Shown: positions 1 to 8,935 of the stretch, piece after piece
How positions within the stretch are numbered: the stretch's first letter is position 1
Layout: each line of letters begins with the position of its first letter
DNA from: Larix sibirica
Taxonomy: Eukaryota > Streptophyta > Pinopsida > Pinales > Pinaceae
Assembly (NCBI GenBank): GCA_004151065.3
Contig: NWUY0300000365.1
Location: forward strand, 6,910-32,613
Reading direction: 5' to 3'
Length of the DNA: 25,704 bases
Translations under genes and position numbers: made by a program
The notes under the pieces: model-generated
Databases searched by the model: none
Seen by the model: the letters and a program-made list of their open reading frames with translations, nothing else
Told to the model about the DNA's origin: nothing

Positions 1-2678
1 CCACAGATTATCAGATGAGAGTATACGCCAGCCCACCTTTGCCGCAAGTGAGGTTGCGAACGAGTGTACATGTTTGAGGCCCCAGCCCCCCAGTGATTTC
101 GGCATTGCAAGACGTTCCCAGCTTACCTAGGGTGCAGTGAGGTGGTCCGAGTGGCCTGACCAAAGAAAGTGGAAGCAAAGTTTTCAGGATTTTTCCCTAA
201 TGCCTTTTGGAATCCATGCCAATGACATCCAATATACCGGGATGGCTTCGAGAACAGATTTAATGAGAACCAGTTGACCTGCTCTGGAGAGCCATCGATG
301 GCTCCAGTTCAATAGCCTTTTCTCAAGTTTTGCAATAATCCATGTCCAATCACACATCTTGTAACCATTTGGATTCAAGTGAAAACCCAGATACTTTAAG
401 CCATCATCAAGAATAAGAACTTCAAAAGGGAAGAGGGTGAGATACCTTTGTTGTTCATCAGTAGTCATTCTGTAGAGTGTAATAGAGGATTTGTTGATGT
501 TTATAACCATTCCCATGGCGTCCTGAAAAAGTGTGAGAATGGTGTCCATTTGTTTAGTGTCCCCGGGAGAACCATCGCAGAATATTAGTATGTCATCCAC
601 AAAAAGTAGATGAGTGAGCCAAAGGTTGTTGGAGATGCGTAGACCCTGGAAAGTGCCCTGTATTTTTGCAGCAATAATGGCCCGGCTGAGGCCCTCAGCC
701 ACCAGTAGGAAGAGTAGTGGAGATAAAGGGAAGTCCTGTCATAATCCTCGCTCAGCACAAAAGAATGGTGAAGGTGATCCATTGATGAGAACAACGAAAG
801 AGGCTGTTGTGATGCAACTCATAGTCCAATTTATGAAAGCATAGTCAAGACCCAGGTGAGTCATTAGAAGCCGTAGATAAAGCCAGCTGACTCTATCGAA
901 TGCCTTTGAGAGATCAATTTTAATAATAGATCCCTTGATGCCCTTTAGCTTTTGAGAATGCAAGCCTTCCTATGCGACCCCAATAGCTTTGTGTATCTGT
1001 CGCCCCTCCAGGAAGCCAAATTGTTCCAAAGTTATAAAGTTTGAGAGAACAACTTTAAGTCTTTTAGCCATGATCTTTGCCACAACCTTGTAGGTGATGT
1101 TGTAGAGAGAGATGGGGCGAAACACATCCATGGTGTCCGGTTTGTCAGCCTTAGGTATAAGAGAAATGAAAGTGGCATTTAATGGTGGATGTATATGGCC
1201 CCCAAGTCTAGATTCCTCAACCAGTTGCAAAAGATCGTTGCCAATGGTGTCAAAGTATTCAAGCAATAATTCAATGATCCAACCATCCGGACTCGGATTC
1301 TTATCCTTTTGAAAACTATGTAGGGTAGACTTGAGCTCCTCCTCAGAGATCTCCTCCATGAGATTCTGATTATCAAGTTCAGTGACTGCTACCGGGAAGT
1401 ACTGTGAGAGTCGAATAACTTCAGCGATGTTTGCACCACGAGTGGCAGAAAACAAAGATTTGAAGTGTGTGGTGCGCAGAGTGGCCAAATCCTCAAAAGA
1501 GGATACTGTCTCACCTTGAGGGTTTTTGAGATCCCAAATAGTGTTTTGCGCCTTCCGTCCTTTTGCAAATGCTTCAAAGAATTTTGTATTCTCATTGCCA
1601 CTTTCAAGCCAAATGGCTCTGCTTTTTAGTCTCCAGGCAGCTTCCTGATCAGAGAGAATTTTTTTCAGGGTGCTTTCCAGAGATCTAAGTGTGGCGATGG
1701 TGTCCGCTGTGAGGTAACCGCCCCCCTCCGAATCTTGAAAGTCATCCAAAGCCCGTTCAATCCAAGAGAGCTCCAAAGTGTCACTCTTATGCTTTTTGTG
1801 TGCCCAGTCCTTCAAAAGAGATTTTAGGCATGAAATATTTTTGACAAAGTATGGAGCAGTGAAGGAACCCGAACCTGGTTGAAAAGGTATCCAATAATTT
1901 TTTATAATGTTTGCAACCTCCACGTCCTTTAGCCAAGAAAAACATAATTTGAAAGGGCTGGGAGGTTTGGAAGTATTGCCCAAAATATCCAAGCAGATAG
2001 GCAGATGGTCAGAGATGCCTCTAGATTCAACCCATTGACGAATCCTGTAGGGTTGTTGCAAAAGGTCCTCTGCCAATAGAAAACGATCTAGCCTCTTAGA
2101 TATCCATCCCTCCCCGATTCTGTGATTGTTCCAAGTTGGTTTCAGGGTGGGAGGTTGAAGATCAATAAGATGTGTGTCTTGTAAAAGAGTGTCAAAGTAT
2201 CCAGCAACAGTATCCCCCTGTGCAAGAGGGCCCCAAATCTCATGAGTGCCAAGAGTGAAATTCATATCTCCACCAATGATCAGCTCGACACCAGAGCAGA
2301 GAGTATTTTGTCTAAAAGAGTCCCAGAAAGCCTCATGGTCCAGGTAGGGACCATAAATGTTAACGACCCTGAAAGTCCTGTTGAGATCAGCAAGGTCTAG
2401 GTCCAAACCCATTCCGGAGGGGAAGCCCCAGGAATTGAGAGCTTTTGTCGAGGATTTTTCCATCCAGTAGCAAGACCCCCAGAGAGTCCATGCGTGCTAA
2501 TAGAAGCAAAATCATAAATAGGGAAAAGAGTGGCGAGAGATGCCTGAACATCTGCTTCAGAGCCCATAGTTGCTTGTAACAAAAATATGTCAGGCTGATG
2601 TGAGACAATCAGCCTGCGGAGGGCAAGTTTTTTAGGTTTACTTGCCAAACCCCGACAGTTGAAGGAGAGTAGTTTCAT
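1..2678 (-). pseudogene. LINE ORF2: endonuclease-reverse transcriptase, broken
   Basis: ORF2 starts at ATG 2678 with MKLLSFNCRGL, the usual opening of the EEP endonuclease domain. Endonuclease motifs GGDMNF and ISDHLPI are present, but the catalytic Glu of the QET motif reads Ala (LLQAT, codon 2571-2573). The reverse transcriptase follows: PSPDGW, RPISLYNITYKVVAKIMAKR, FGFLEGRQIH, IDLSKAFDRVSW, PLSPLLF and the catalytic FVDD. Past 184 the same frame continues with FHFLWSG and GGWGLKHVHSF, the conserved region after RT, to the window edge. Breaks: a 1-nt loss in the A5 run (T5 on plus, 2455-2459) shifts frame, and in-frame stops lie at 970-972 (TAG), 739-741 (TGA), about 184-186 (TGA) and about 127-129 (TAG). 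All fragments below 2460 share one frame. Family certain; function lost. Confidence 0.93.
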
Positions 2679-2773
2679 GGGTTAACCCCTGAAAGGGCCC
2701 GCACTGCTCTAAGTGCCCTATCAATAGTTTTTTGTTTACCATCCCCTAAGTCCAAGATTGCCTGATGTTGAGC

Positions 2774-4537
2774 TCAGGGAAAAAATGTAGGTCGACCCCG
2801 ACCACGGGTGTGTTTACGAGGTAAGGGGTTTTGGCCCAGTCCAGTGCCAATAGGAAGAGAGGTGGTGAGGATAGGGATATTGCGGGTGCGCAGATGAAAA
2901 CGAATGGGAGGCGAGGGGTCAATCTTCACCGTGGTGGGTGGCATGGAGAAATCCAAGTACGAAGAAAGGGTAGGGGAGGTAGTAGGGGGAGACAATGTGG
3001 GGATGGGTGCGAGAGTCCCAAGGGAAAGCAAATCAACATGCGTGTCTAGAGTTGTAGAGAGTACTTGTGAGGAGGGGAGTGGGTGACAAACAGGGGGAGT
3101 GGTAACAGAAATTCCATCTAGATTCAAAGAGTTAAGAGACGATTCAACAGTAGAGTATAGAGAGAAAAAGTTTTCATGCGTACCCGAGGGAGGAAGGGTA
3201 TCAGTGGGTGCAGAGAGATCCAGCGGTAAATTAGAATCCCCTGCCAAGGAGTCCACAACATGCACAGGGTTGGATGCCCGTCCATCCATAGTCTCTAGAC
3301 GTTCCTCTGCAGCTTGTGCACCGAACGAAATACCCATGTCTGCAACCATCCTACAAGCTTTTGACAAACCAGCTCTAGCCACTAGGTCCGATCCATCCAA
3401 CCGTTTGCGAGTGTTGTCCGATTTAATATGAAAAGGAAGCTTATAGTATTTAGCAAGGTACCCACAGCCATGGCACCGGTGGCAGTGGAAAGGGATACCC
3501 TCATAGTCAATTTTTTGAATACATAGAGCCTGTCCCCAAGTGAAGGCGAGTTCAACATGTAACCCTTCTCGCACATTGATGGAGACCAAAATGCGCACTA
3601 CCGAGAATTTTCGAGTTTGCAAGAAAGACATGTCTGCATCAATGAATGCGCCCAGGACATTTCCAATGTCCCGAAAAGAATTCAGATTCCAGAATTCCCA
3701 TGGTAATCCTGGAAGGAAAACCCAGATGGGGATAACATCAAACTTCTTAGTATCAACATCAAACATTGGAGACCGGCATTTGAAGAGTATAGGCATGTTT
3801 CCCATGTTCCAGTTTGATATGAGAACCCGGCCCGCGTCCTCGTGGTAGTTGAATGTGAAAATGAACCAACCCCGGGAGAGGACCATGACAACAGCTTTGT
3901 AGGCAAACAGATGTGACCAATTTTTGGAGACCCATTGATCTAGAAAGTCTAAGGTTGGGTACTTACCCCGAGCCCGTCCCACGAGCATCGTCTCAGCCAT
4001 GTTGAGTGATTTCGCCATAGAAACATCCTTGCCACAAATGAGGTTGATAGTGTTCCGGGCATTTTTCAAGAAATTCCCTTTTTGTTTCCTCTTAGGTGAG
4101 ATTTCACGAGAGAACAGAGGGGAAGTTTGTGTGCCCTGAGCCACAATATAAACATGAGGGTTTACAAAACCCTGTGACGCTGGAGAGCGTATAAGAGAGG
4201 CGATGAAATCCTCAGAAGTAGAAGTGAGCAAGACCTCAACAGGTGGAGATGTGGAGGACATAGATGTAGACAGATCACGAAAAGGCCAAACAGTCGGTGG
4301 AAGGTTCGCGAGGAAGAAAGGGTACAGCGTCCATCCTTCATTGGAAAGTTCAGAATGTATAATAGTGGAGTCCACAGGGAAAGTAACACCCAGGTGGTAG
4401 AGCACAGGGGGTTGGAAGAGTGAAAAAGGGGCACCCCTAATATTCGGTGGTAACGACCGGGCAGCAAATGTCTCACTGGTGATAGATCCGGCAATCGACA
4501 ATAACAAAGTGTCAAGGAGGGTAAGTGCAGCCATCAT
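2774..4537 (-). CDS. LINE ORF1: DUF4283/zinc-knuckle nucleic-acid-binding protein
   Basis: Open frame of 587 codons. ORF1 proteins of plant LINEs coat the element RNA and act as chaperones in the ribonucleoprotein. Residues ~1-150 are Ser/Pro/Thr-rich and low in complexity. Residues ~183-345 look like DUF4283 (GRARGKYPTLDFL, then IPIWVFLPGLPWEFWN, then DMSFLQTRKFSVVRILVSI). The knuckle follows at residues 352-365 (3443-3484): C352, C355, then Tyr where His (360) and Cys (365) are expected, so two of four zinc ligands are gone. The tail is Pro/Ser/Thr-rich and ends in a basic stretch. Start: ATG 4537, with a second ATG directly after it. ORF2 begins 95 nt downstream. The frame is open, but the knuckle damage argues against a working protein. 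Confidence 0.85.
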   Translation of the reverse strand: MMAALTLLDTLLLSIAGSITSETFAARSLPPNIRGAPFSLFQPPVLYHLGVTFPVDSTIIHSELSNEGWTLYPFFLANLPPTVWPFRDLSTSMSSTSPPVEVLLTSTSEDFIASLIRSPASQGFVNPHVYIVAQGTQTSPLFSREISPKRKQKGNFLKNARNTINLICGKDVSMAKSLNMAETMLVGRARGKYPTLDFLDQWVSKNWSHLFAYKAVVMVLSRGWFIFTFNYHEDAGRVLISNWNMGNMPILFKCRSPMFDVDTKKFDVIPIWVFLPGLPWEFWNLNSFRDIGNVLGAFIDADMSFLQTRKFSVVRILVSINVREGLHVELAFTWGQALCIQKIDYEGIPFHCHRCHGCGYLAKYYKLPFHIKSDNTRKRLDGSDLVARAGLSKACRMVADMGISFGAQAAEERLETMDGRASNPVHVVDSLAGDSNLPLDLSAPTDTLPPSGTHENFFSLYSTVESSLNSLNLDGISVTTPPVCHPLPSSQVLSTTLDTHVDLLSLGTLAPIPTLSPPTTSPTLSSYLDFSMPPTTVKIDPSPPIRFHLRTRNIPILTTSLPIGTGLGQNPLPRKHTRGRGRPTFFP

Positions 4538-4539
4538 TA

Positions 4540-4761
4540 TATCCCCCCAGGTGTCATGAGTCCATTAGGAAAAAGTCCAGGTGACCACAGAGAGCTGCTA
4601 CCCAACGAGTTTACCGCTGTATCCCTGTCAAGAAAATGCTGCAGTTTATGATCCCAAGAGTGGTAAAAAATAGAATTACCATCTAGCAGATCCAAGGAGT
4701 AGTCGATCTCATCAACCGTGTGGTAATCCGTGTTCACCTTGGGGTGTGTGAGTATCATCAT
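4540..4761 (-). other. Upstream small ORF in LINE leader, stop overlaps ORF1 start
   Basis: A 74-codon frame opens at ATG 4761 and ends in TAA at 4537-4539. The last A of that stop is the first base of the ORF1 ATG (TAATG). The peptide is acidic at the start (HTVDEIDYSLDLLDG) and matches nothing I recognise. It could be a short upstream ORF that couples translation to ORF1 by stop/restart, or the original N-terminus of ORF1 split off by an indel. Translation is not shown by the sequence. Confidence 0.3.
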
Positions 4762-4810
4762 GACCAGTTCAGGCCGTCGCCATCAACGTACTGCGATAGC
4801 TAGGGTTTGT

Positions 4811-4841
4811 AGGGTGCATCCCCTCTGGGATGCAGAACCCT
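4811..4841. repeat. Inverted repeat (hairpin) in LINE 5' leader
   Basis: GCATCCC and GGGATGC pair perfectly around a CTCT loop. The stem extends outward through AGGGT/ACCCT with a 3-nt bulge. It lies about 275 nt upstream of ORF1, near the presumed 5' end of the LINE transcript, so it could fold in the RNA leader. No function can be assigned from sequence. Confidence 0.5.
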
Positions 4842-4919
4842 AAGCCTTCCCATCCCATTGCATAATCCAAAATAAAATTGAATCTATTTTTCTATATTCA
4901 CTATTTTATTTGAACAGTT

Positions 4920-5290
4920 TTGAGATGAAAATAACATTAGATGTCAGTTTGACTTGTGGGCCCCTACCATGAGTTGTATCATGGTTTTCAAGACCTTGTT
5001 TATGGCCTCTACTTGTCCATTTTCCTGGGGGTATTAGGGGGTTGAGTTCTCATGGTAAAAACCCAACTTGGCACTTAATTCAGCTACCCTTTGGTTTTGA
5101 AAATGTGAGCCATGGTCAGTGACAATTGCTTGAGGAAATCTGAATCTGGAAATAACGTGATTGGACATGAAGAGTGCGACATTTTTTCCATCTTCTTTGT
5201 ACGTAGGCATAGCCTCATCCCATTTTGTAAAGTATTCTACATCGACAATTACATAGCTATGCCCCCCAATCGAGGTAGGCTTACAATGCA
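4920..5290 (-). pseudogene. Ty3/gypsy integrase core fragment (left copy)
   Basis: The minus strand encodes part of a Ty3/gypsy integrase catalytic core: SIGGHSYVIVDVEYFTKWDE near 5280-5210, then VTDHGSHFQNQ (second catalytic Asp region), LSAKLGF, and NGQVEAINKVLKTM with the catalytic Glu. One TAA stop interrupts STP-YPQ. It is clearly homologous to 7600-7915, by eye differing at a minority of sites, and in the same orientation. It keeps the beginning of the core that the other copy lost. The left end abuts the LINE leader; the right end stops at the ambiguous base 5291, where the PMD-like ORF begins. Integrases insert the cDNA of the retrotransposon into chromosomes; this fragment cannot. 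Confidence 0.85.
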
Positions 5291-6338
5291 NCTATGGGAT
5301 CGCAGACCAAAAACACTTTCAGAGTTGGAGCACACATCCTCACTTTGGACATTGAGGATATATACTTTCTGACGGGTTATCAGGCATGGGCCCCAGTGTC
5401 ACTATCCAGACCTAGGGGTGGTGACCGACTACCGAGGATCTTCATTGCACAATTTTGCACTCCAGGTACACAGATGTTGGGTGGGAAAATTCCCATCAAG
5501 AACGTGGGGACCGTCCCTTGAGAACCGTATCGTTCACTATTGAGCGAGTGGCAGGTAGTAGGGCACCACATCAGGCCACCAAGGCTCACATGTTGTACGC
5601 CATCGAGTGCATGGCTCCTACGGTGTTCAACTGGTGCGAGGGGACTCCTCGCAAACTTGAAGGAACAATTGACCAAGTGTCGAAGAGGGGAGCTCAAGCA
5701 GTTTGGTTATGGCTCCATTGTGGTCTCTTTCTTCTTGGAGAGGGTTCCACTTCTCCAGTCCCCAGGTGAGATCAGTGATCTCGATCCGCGTGACCCTCGT
5801 ATGCAGTGGTGGGATGAGGTGATGGCCCGTCATGGTGGTGTGGGCCAATGATCACCTATGGACCTACTTTCTTCAGGTGGCTGCATAGCCAACTCCTCAT
5901 GGTGGAGGACTATGCGTAGTAGCAGGGAAGCATTTCGAGGAGATCCAGACTTGGTTCTTCCAGAGGGAGACTAGTGGGAGAGATAGGTAAGAAAAAGACT
6001 CTCTTTTTTATGTATTTTATGATTTTTTTTTTTTTTTGTAGTACTGATACCCTATACCTTGCTTATGCAAGATATTGGCCCTTCTAGACCTGGAGGGATC
6101 CTTACCTATTGAGAGACTAGGGGTAGTCCATGAGATGGAAGCATTTCATCAAGAGGTGTGGAGGAGCTCGACGAGCTTGAGGAGAACCTACAGGGCTGAC
6201 CACAATATTCGGATCATCTCTATAGATGACCTTCCACAAAACTACCAGTGTCGGATGGATGGAGTTTCGAGTCATTTTGGTCGGTTACTACACCGGGTGG
6301 CTAGGGCCATCATATACTGCCATGAGCATCATTAGTGG
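5280..6338 (+). pseudogene. Plant mobile domain-like ORF, broken, antisense to gypsy pol
   Basis: Coding-like sequence passes through several frames. 5294-~5518 reads TFRVGAHILTLDIEDIYFLT then RPRGGDRLPRIFI. 5520-~5640 in another frame reads ERVAGSRAPHQATKAHMLYA and APTVFNWCEG. ~5640-5848 reads KQFGYGSIVVSFFLERVPLL and PRDPRMQWWDEVMARHGG. A third frame then gives HLWTYFLQVAA, GKHFEEIQTWFFQRE and, after a T-rich gap, EGSLPIERLGVVHEMEAFHQ and NYQCRMDGVSSHFGRLLHRV, ending at TAG 6333-6335. The TFxxGxxxLTLxDxxxLTG pattern resembles the PMD (aminotransferase-like) family, known from MAIN/MAIL proteins and from plant transposons. It has a TGA at 5519, an in-frame TAG near 5890 and frameshifts. It lies downstream of pol on the opposite strand, like antisense ORFs reported in some plant Ty3/gypsy lineages. 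The PMD assignment is by pattern only. Confidence 0.55.
5291..5291. other. Ambiguous base (N) at integrase/PMD junction
   Basis: One of two unresolved bases in the window (the other is 16350). It sits where minus-strand integrase homology stops and the plus-strand PMD-like frame starts, so the join may reflect an assembly or base-calling problem instead of a real junction. Confidence 0.9.
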
Positions 6339-6350
6339 TATCATGTATAG

Positions 6351-6432
6351 ATGATATGTACTGAAAGCTTAAGAGCTTCATATTTTTGTAGATGTGATCT
6401 ACTGAAAGCCACGGAGCTTCAGATTTTTTGTA
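6351..6432. repeat. Two imperfect ~40-bp tandem repeats after the PMD-like ORF
   Basis: The motif ACTGAAAGC...GAGCTTCA followed by a T-run and GTA occurs at 6351-6390 and again at 6391-6432 with a few changes. It directly follows the end of the PMD-like ORF and would lie in its 3' untranslated region. The nearby T-rich and TATAAA-like sequence could be processing signals, but this is not demonstrable. Confidence 0.55.
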
Positions 6433-7121
6433 TCAGTACCTTTTTGTAAACATTTTTCCAGACTTAATATAAAACACTATCTAGCGGTTTATACAATGTG
6501 TCTTTATGATGATGTGGGTCTTATGTATGTTTGTCTTATTATCAAATGGATAATTTACATGTCATGTCAATTATGCATCTTTAATAAAAATGCTTACGAA
6601 TGTGCAATGTGCCAATCTAATACAAAGTTAGCCAATGAATCACAACCGTGTTCATACACCTCGGGATATGTTGGTATTGAATGAACTCAAAAGACCTTTC
6701 CAAGAGCGTACTCCGAAACAAGGAAGTAGTGTAGGGTCACAGATGGCGTAGATCGGTTAGATGGGAGACCACAGTTGTGAATATAATAGATGACAATGTG
6801 GTCACACCCAAGGGAAAGATGCATCGGTTCAATAATCCAATCACCTGTGATACTCAACGATGTTATTGGTTGCAGACCTAGGACAAGTTCCTCCTAAGCT
6901 TATCAGTTCACGGTAGGGGAATAGAGTACCCAAGCTACTGAGGAGAGGTTCAGGGTGTGTTGTCCAACACCATTTTCGAATTTGTAACAGGTTGCCATCT
7001 GCACATTCAAGCAACATGGTCATAGCGAAAATTGAGATAAGACCCTAACACACTAAAATGAAAGTGTCACACCAAATCAAACACATTATATACAATATAT
7101 ATATAGTACAATGCAGGATAC
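6433..7121. other. Non-coding stretch between PMD-like ORF and end of gypsy pol
   Basis: No convincing protein frame on either strand. It should be the region between the pol stop codon and the antisense ORF of the minus-strand element. An (AT)n run (about 7090-7105) lies just downstream of the pol stop. I see no LTR, polypurine tract or tRNA. Confidence 0.4.
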
Positions 7122-7994
7122 CTAAGCATAGTACCGTTTTAGGTAGAGCCCATTTCGAGGCTCCCCAAAGGTATCCCGTCATAATCAACTAACTCATAAG
7201 CTCCTTTCTCCAAGACATGTTTTACGATGTATGGCCAGTGCCACATGGACTCAAATTTCCTGCCCCCATCTTATCGTGTTTTTGGTCATATGTCAAACCA
7301 AATCACCCTCGTTGAATATACGGGGTTGACGGATTTATCATACTGGGCTTTGATGCATTCTTATGCTTTCATTGGTAGAGCAGCATCACGATGAGTCTCT
7401 CGAGTTTGGCTAAGTATAGAATCTCTCTTCCTCAGCCATGGTGTTTGGTAGGAGTTCAATGGCTAGTTTCAAAGATGGAATTTCGCACTCAATAGGAATA
7501 ATGCCTCTAGTCCATACACAATTGAAAAGGTGTGAACCCGGTGGCAGTCTTGACTGAGGTTCTATATGCCCAAAGGGATGAAAAGAGCATATTGCCAATT
7601 TGATCTATGGGTCCCTACCATGCGTTGTATCATGGTTTTCAAGACCTTATTGATGGCCTCTACTTGTCCATTCACTTGAGAGTAATAGGGTGTTGATTTT
7701 TCATGGCGAAAACCCAACTTGGCACTCAGTTCCTCTACCATTTGGTTTTGAAAATGTGAGCCACGATCTGTGACAATGGCTTGTGGAACTTCGAATCTAG
7801 AAATAATGTGATTAAACATAAAGAGTGTGGCTGTTTTGCAATCTTCTTTGTACATAGGCATAACCTCATCCCATTTTGTACGTAGGCATATCCTCATCCC
7901 ATTTTGTAAAGTAGGTCAAAAGTATCTAGTGCATAAAATATTCTGGTTTGTAGCCATCCCAGAGAAGTGACCATCGCATGCCCCAGAGTGGCAG
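7122..7994 (-). pseudogene. Ty3/gypsy integrase with H2C2 remnant (right copy), internally deleted
   Basis: Minus strand, from 7994: NDCHSGACDGHFSGMATNQN is the start of the H2C2 zinc-binding domain. The sequence then jumps near 7915 straight to the TKWDE motif of the core, so the rest of the zinc domain and the first catalytic-Asp region are missing. The core continues with VTDRGSHFQNQMVEELSAKL, the Glu motif NGQVEAIN, and IECEIPSLKLAIELLPNT. The C-terminal domain survives in shifting frames (NPRIFNEGDLV, GAGKF, EKGAYELVDYDG, EPRNGLYLKRYYA) and ends in TAG at 7122-7124, the natural pol end. A 28-bp tandem duplication lies at 7847-7902. Several stops and frameshifts; inactive. Confidence 0.9.
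7847..7902. repeat. 28-bp tandem duplication inside integrase
   Basis: Units 7847-7874 and 7875-7902 differ at two positions. The unit codes for the TKWDE...MP segment of the integrase, and 28 nt is not a multiple of three, so the duplication itself shifts frame. The second unit carries the ACGTAGG variant also present in the left integrase fragment, whereas the first has ACATAGG. Confidence 0.9.
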
Positions 7995-8600
7995 TCATTC
8001 AAAACAACGTTGTAGAAGCGAGTCAAAACCTCGGCGATATAGAGTGTCATCGATTATTAGATAGTATTTTGCGTGGTGGAAAATATGACAACGGTCATCA
8101 CGAGATAATTTGGGTCGAAAGCGTTGGGTTTGGAGATATAAGGTGATGTCTCCATACCATGAGTCAAATGTATTGATCAGGAACAACGACTCGTCAGGAA
8201 GAGAGTCGATGGGCTCAACATCTTGATAAGCATGGGGAAGTTCACAAATGAGTTATGCAAATACTAATGATTTCTTCAATTTTGATTTCTCGAATTGTAG
8301 GTTGAATTCTTGAAGAATTACGATCCAACATGACTACTTCCCCCCCAGTGCTTGACAGGTCAGAACACGGTACATGGGGATTGAATTGGCAATGTTGGTA
8401 GTCCTGCAAAGCAAAATGTAATGACAAAATCTATGGATAGATATGACAGCCGCCAGAGCTAACTTCTCAACATGTGAGGAACGTTGTTCAGAGTTAGCAA
8501 GAATCTTACTAAGGTAATAGATCACATGTTCTTGCCCATTATTATCTTCTTGCACTAGCACCATACCAACAGTAGATGTAGAGGAAGCAAGGCTTGGCTA
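7995..8600 (-). pseudogene. Ty3/gypsy RNase H and RNase H-integrase linker
   Basis: The minus strand from about 8600 reads STSTVGMVLVQEDNNGQEHV, then YYLSK and VEKLALAAV..HRFCHYILL, a Ty3/gypsy RNase H domain that degrades template RNA during reverse transcription. After VLTCQALGGK a TAG stop (about 8336) breaks the frame. It continues WIVILQEFNLQFEK, ELPHAYQDVEPIDSLPDES, DSWYGDITLYLQT and AKYYLIIDDTLYRRGFDSLL, the linker and lead-in to the integrase zinc domain at 7995. No RT, protease or gag of this element remains: homology fades above ~8600, where the CHYR1-like gene remnant begins. No second RNase H domain is present before integrase. Confidence 0.88.
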
Positions 8601-8857
8601 ATGTGAACATGTTCCACGACACCGTGTTTCACCAAGATGTCGATGGAAATGGTAGGTGTGATATTCGCCAAATTCCCTTCAGTTACCGTATCTCGTAAAA
8701 ATCGAGGTCATCTATTTGCTTTGTGACACTGAGAAAGATGTAAAAATAAATTTTGACCTTATTTTCTCGGTTGATTTGAAATATGAATCTGTAATTTTTG
8801 GTAACAAATTTATCTTTAGCAATAATTATAATGTTGTGTAAATTGTGGCGAATCAAG

Positions 8858-8935
8858 GTTCAACAAGTGTGTATTAACTGTGGGGTTTGCATCGGGAAGT
8901 ACTTTTGTGAGACTTGCAAGTTATTTGATGATGAT
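8858..8935 (+). other. Best-preserved CHYR1-like exon
   Basis: Exactly 26 codons, from V-Q-Q to F-D-D-D, between an AAG acceptor (8855-8857) and a GTAAGG donor (8936). It carries the Cys pairs of the CHY zinc finger (CINCGVCIGKYFCETC). The upstream exon ends in GAT|GTAAAA at 8739 in the same phase. Confidence 0.85.

Larger units (their letters stand above)
1..4860 (-). mobile_element. L1-type LINE retrotransposon, 3' end outside window
   Basis: Reading on the minus strand there is, in order, a 5' leader (about 4860-4538), ORF1 with a DUF4283-like domain and a degenerate zinc knuckle, a 95-nt spacer, and ORF2 with an apurinic-type endonuclease and reverse transcriptase. This is the standard plant L1 layout, copying itself through an RNA intermediate primed at nicked chromosomal DNA. 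The 3' part of ORF2 and the poly(A) tail lie left of base 1, so no target-site duplication can be seen. The 5' boundary is set only by the drop in GC content near 4860 and by gypsy integrase homology starting near 4920. ORF1 is open over 587 codons but ORF2 has one frameshift and several stops, so this copy is dead. Confidence 0.92.

Noticed and set aside
2831-3431. Plus-strand open frames of 60-110 codons opposite LINE ORF1
   Set aside because: They are antisense shadows of ORF1 (low-complexity Gly/Arg/Ser mirrors of its Pro/Ser/Thr-rich tail) with no recognisable motif.
5987-6041. GT...T-rich...AG intron in the PMD-like ORF
   Set aside because: The signals look good, but 55 nt is shorter than normal plant introns and joining the ends does not bring the flanking reading frames together. 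Left as a T-rich interruption.
6496-6684. 62-codon Cys-rich ORF after the PMD-like ORF
   Set aside because: Low-complexity, AT-rich, no family resemblance and no continuation; chance frame.
8600-8682. Continuation of gypsy RNase H/RT on the minus strand
   Set aside because: Minus-strand translation here is open in part but matches no RT or RNase H motif; it overlaps the approach to the first CHYR1-like exon, so it was not annotated as pol.
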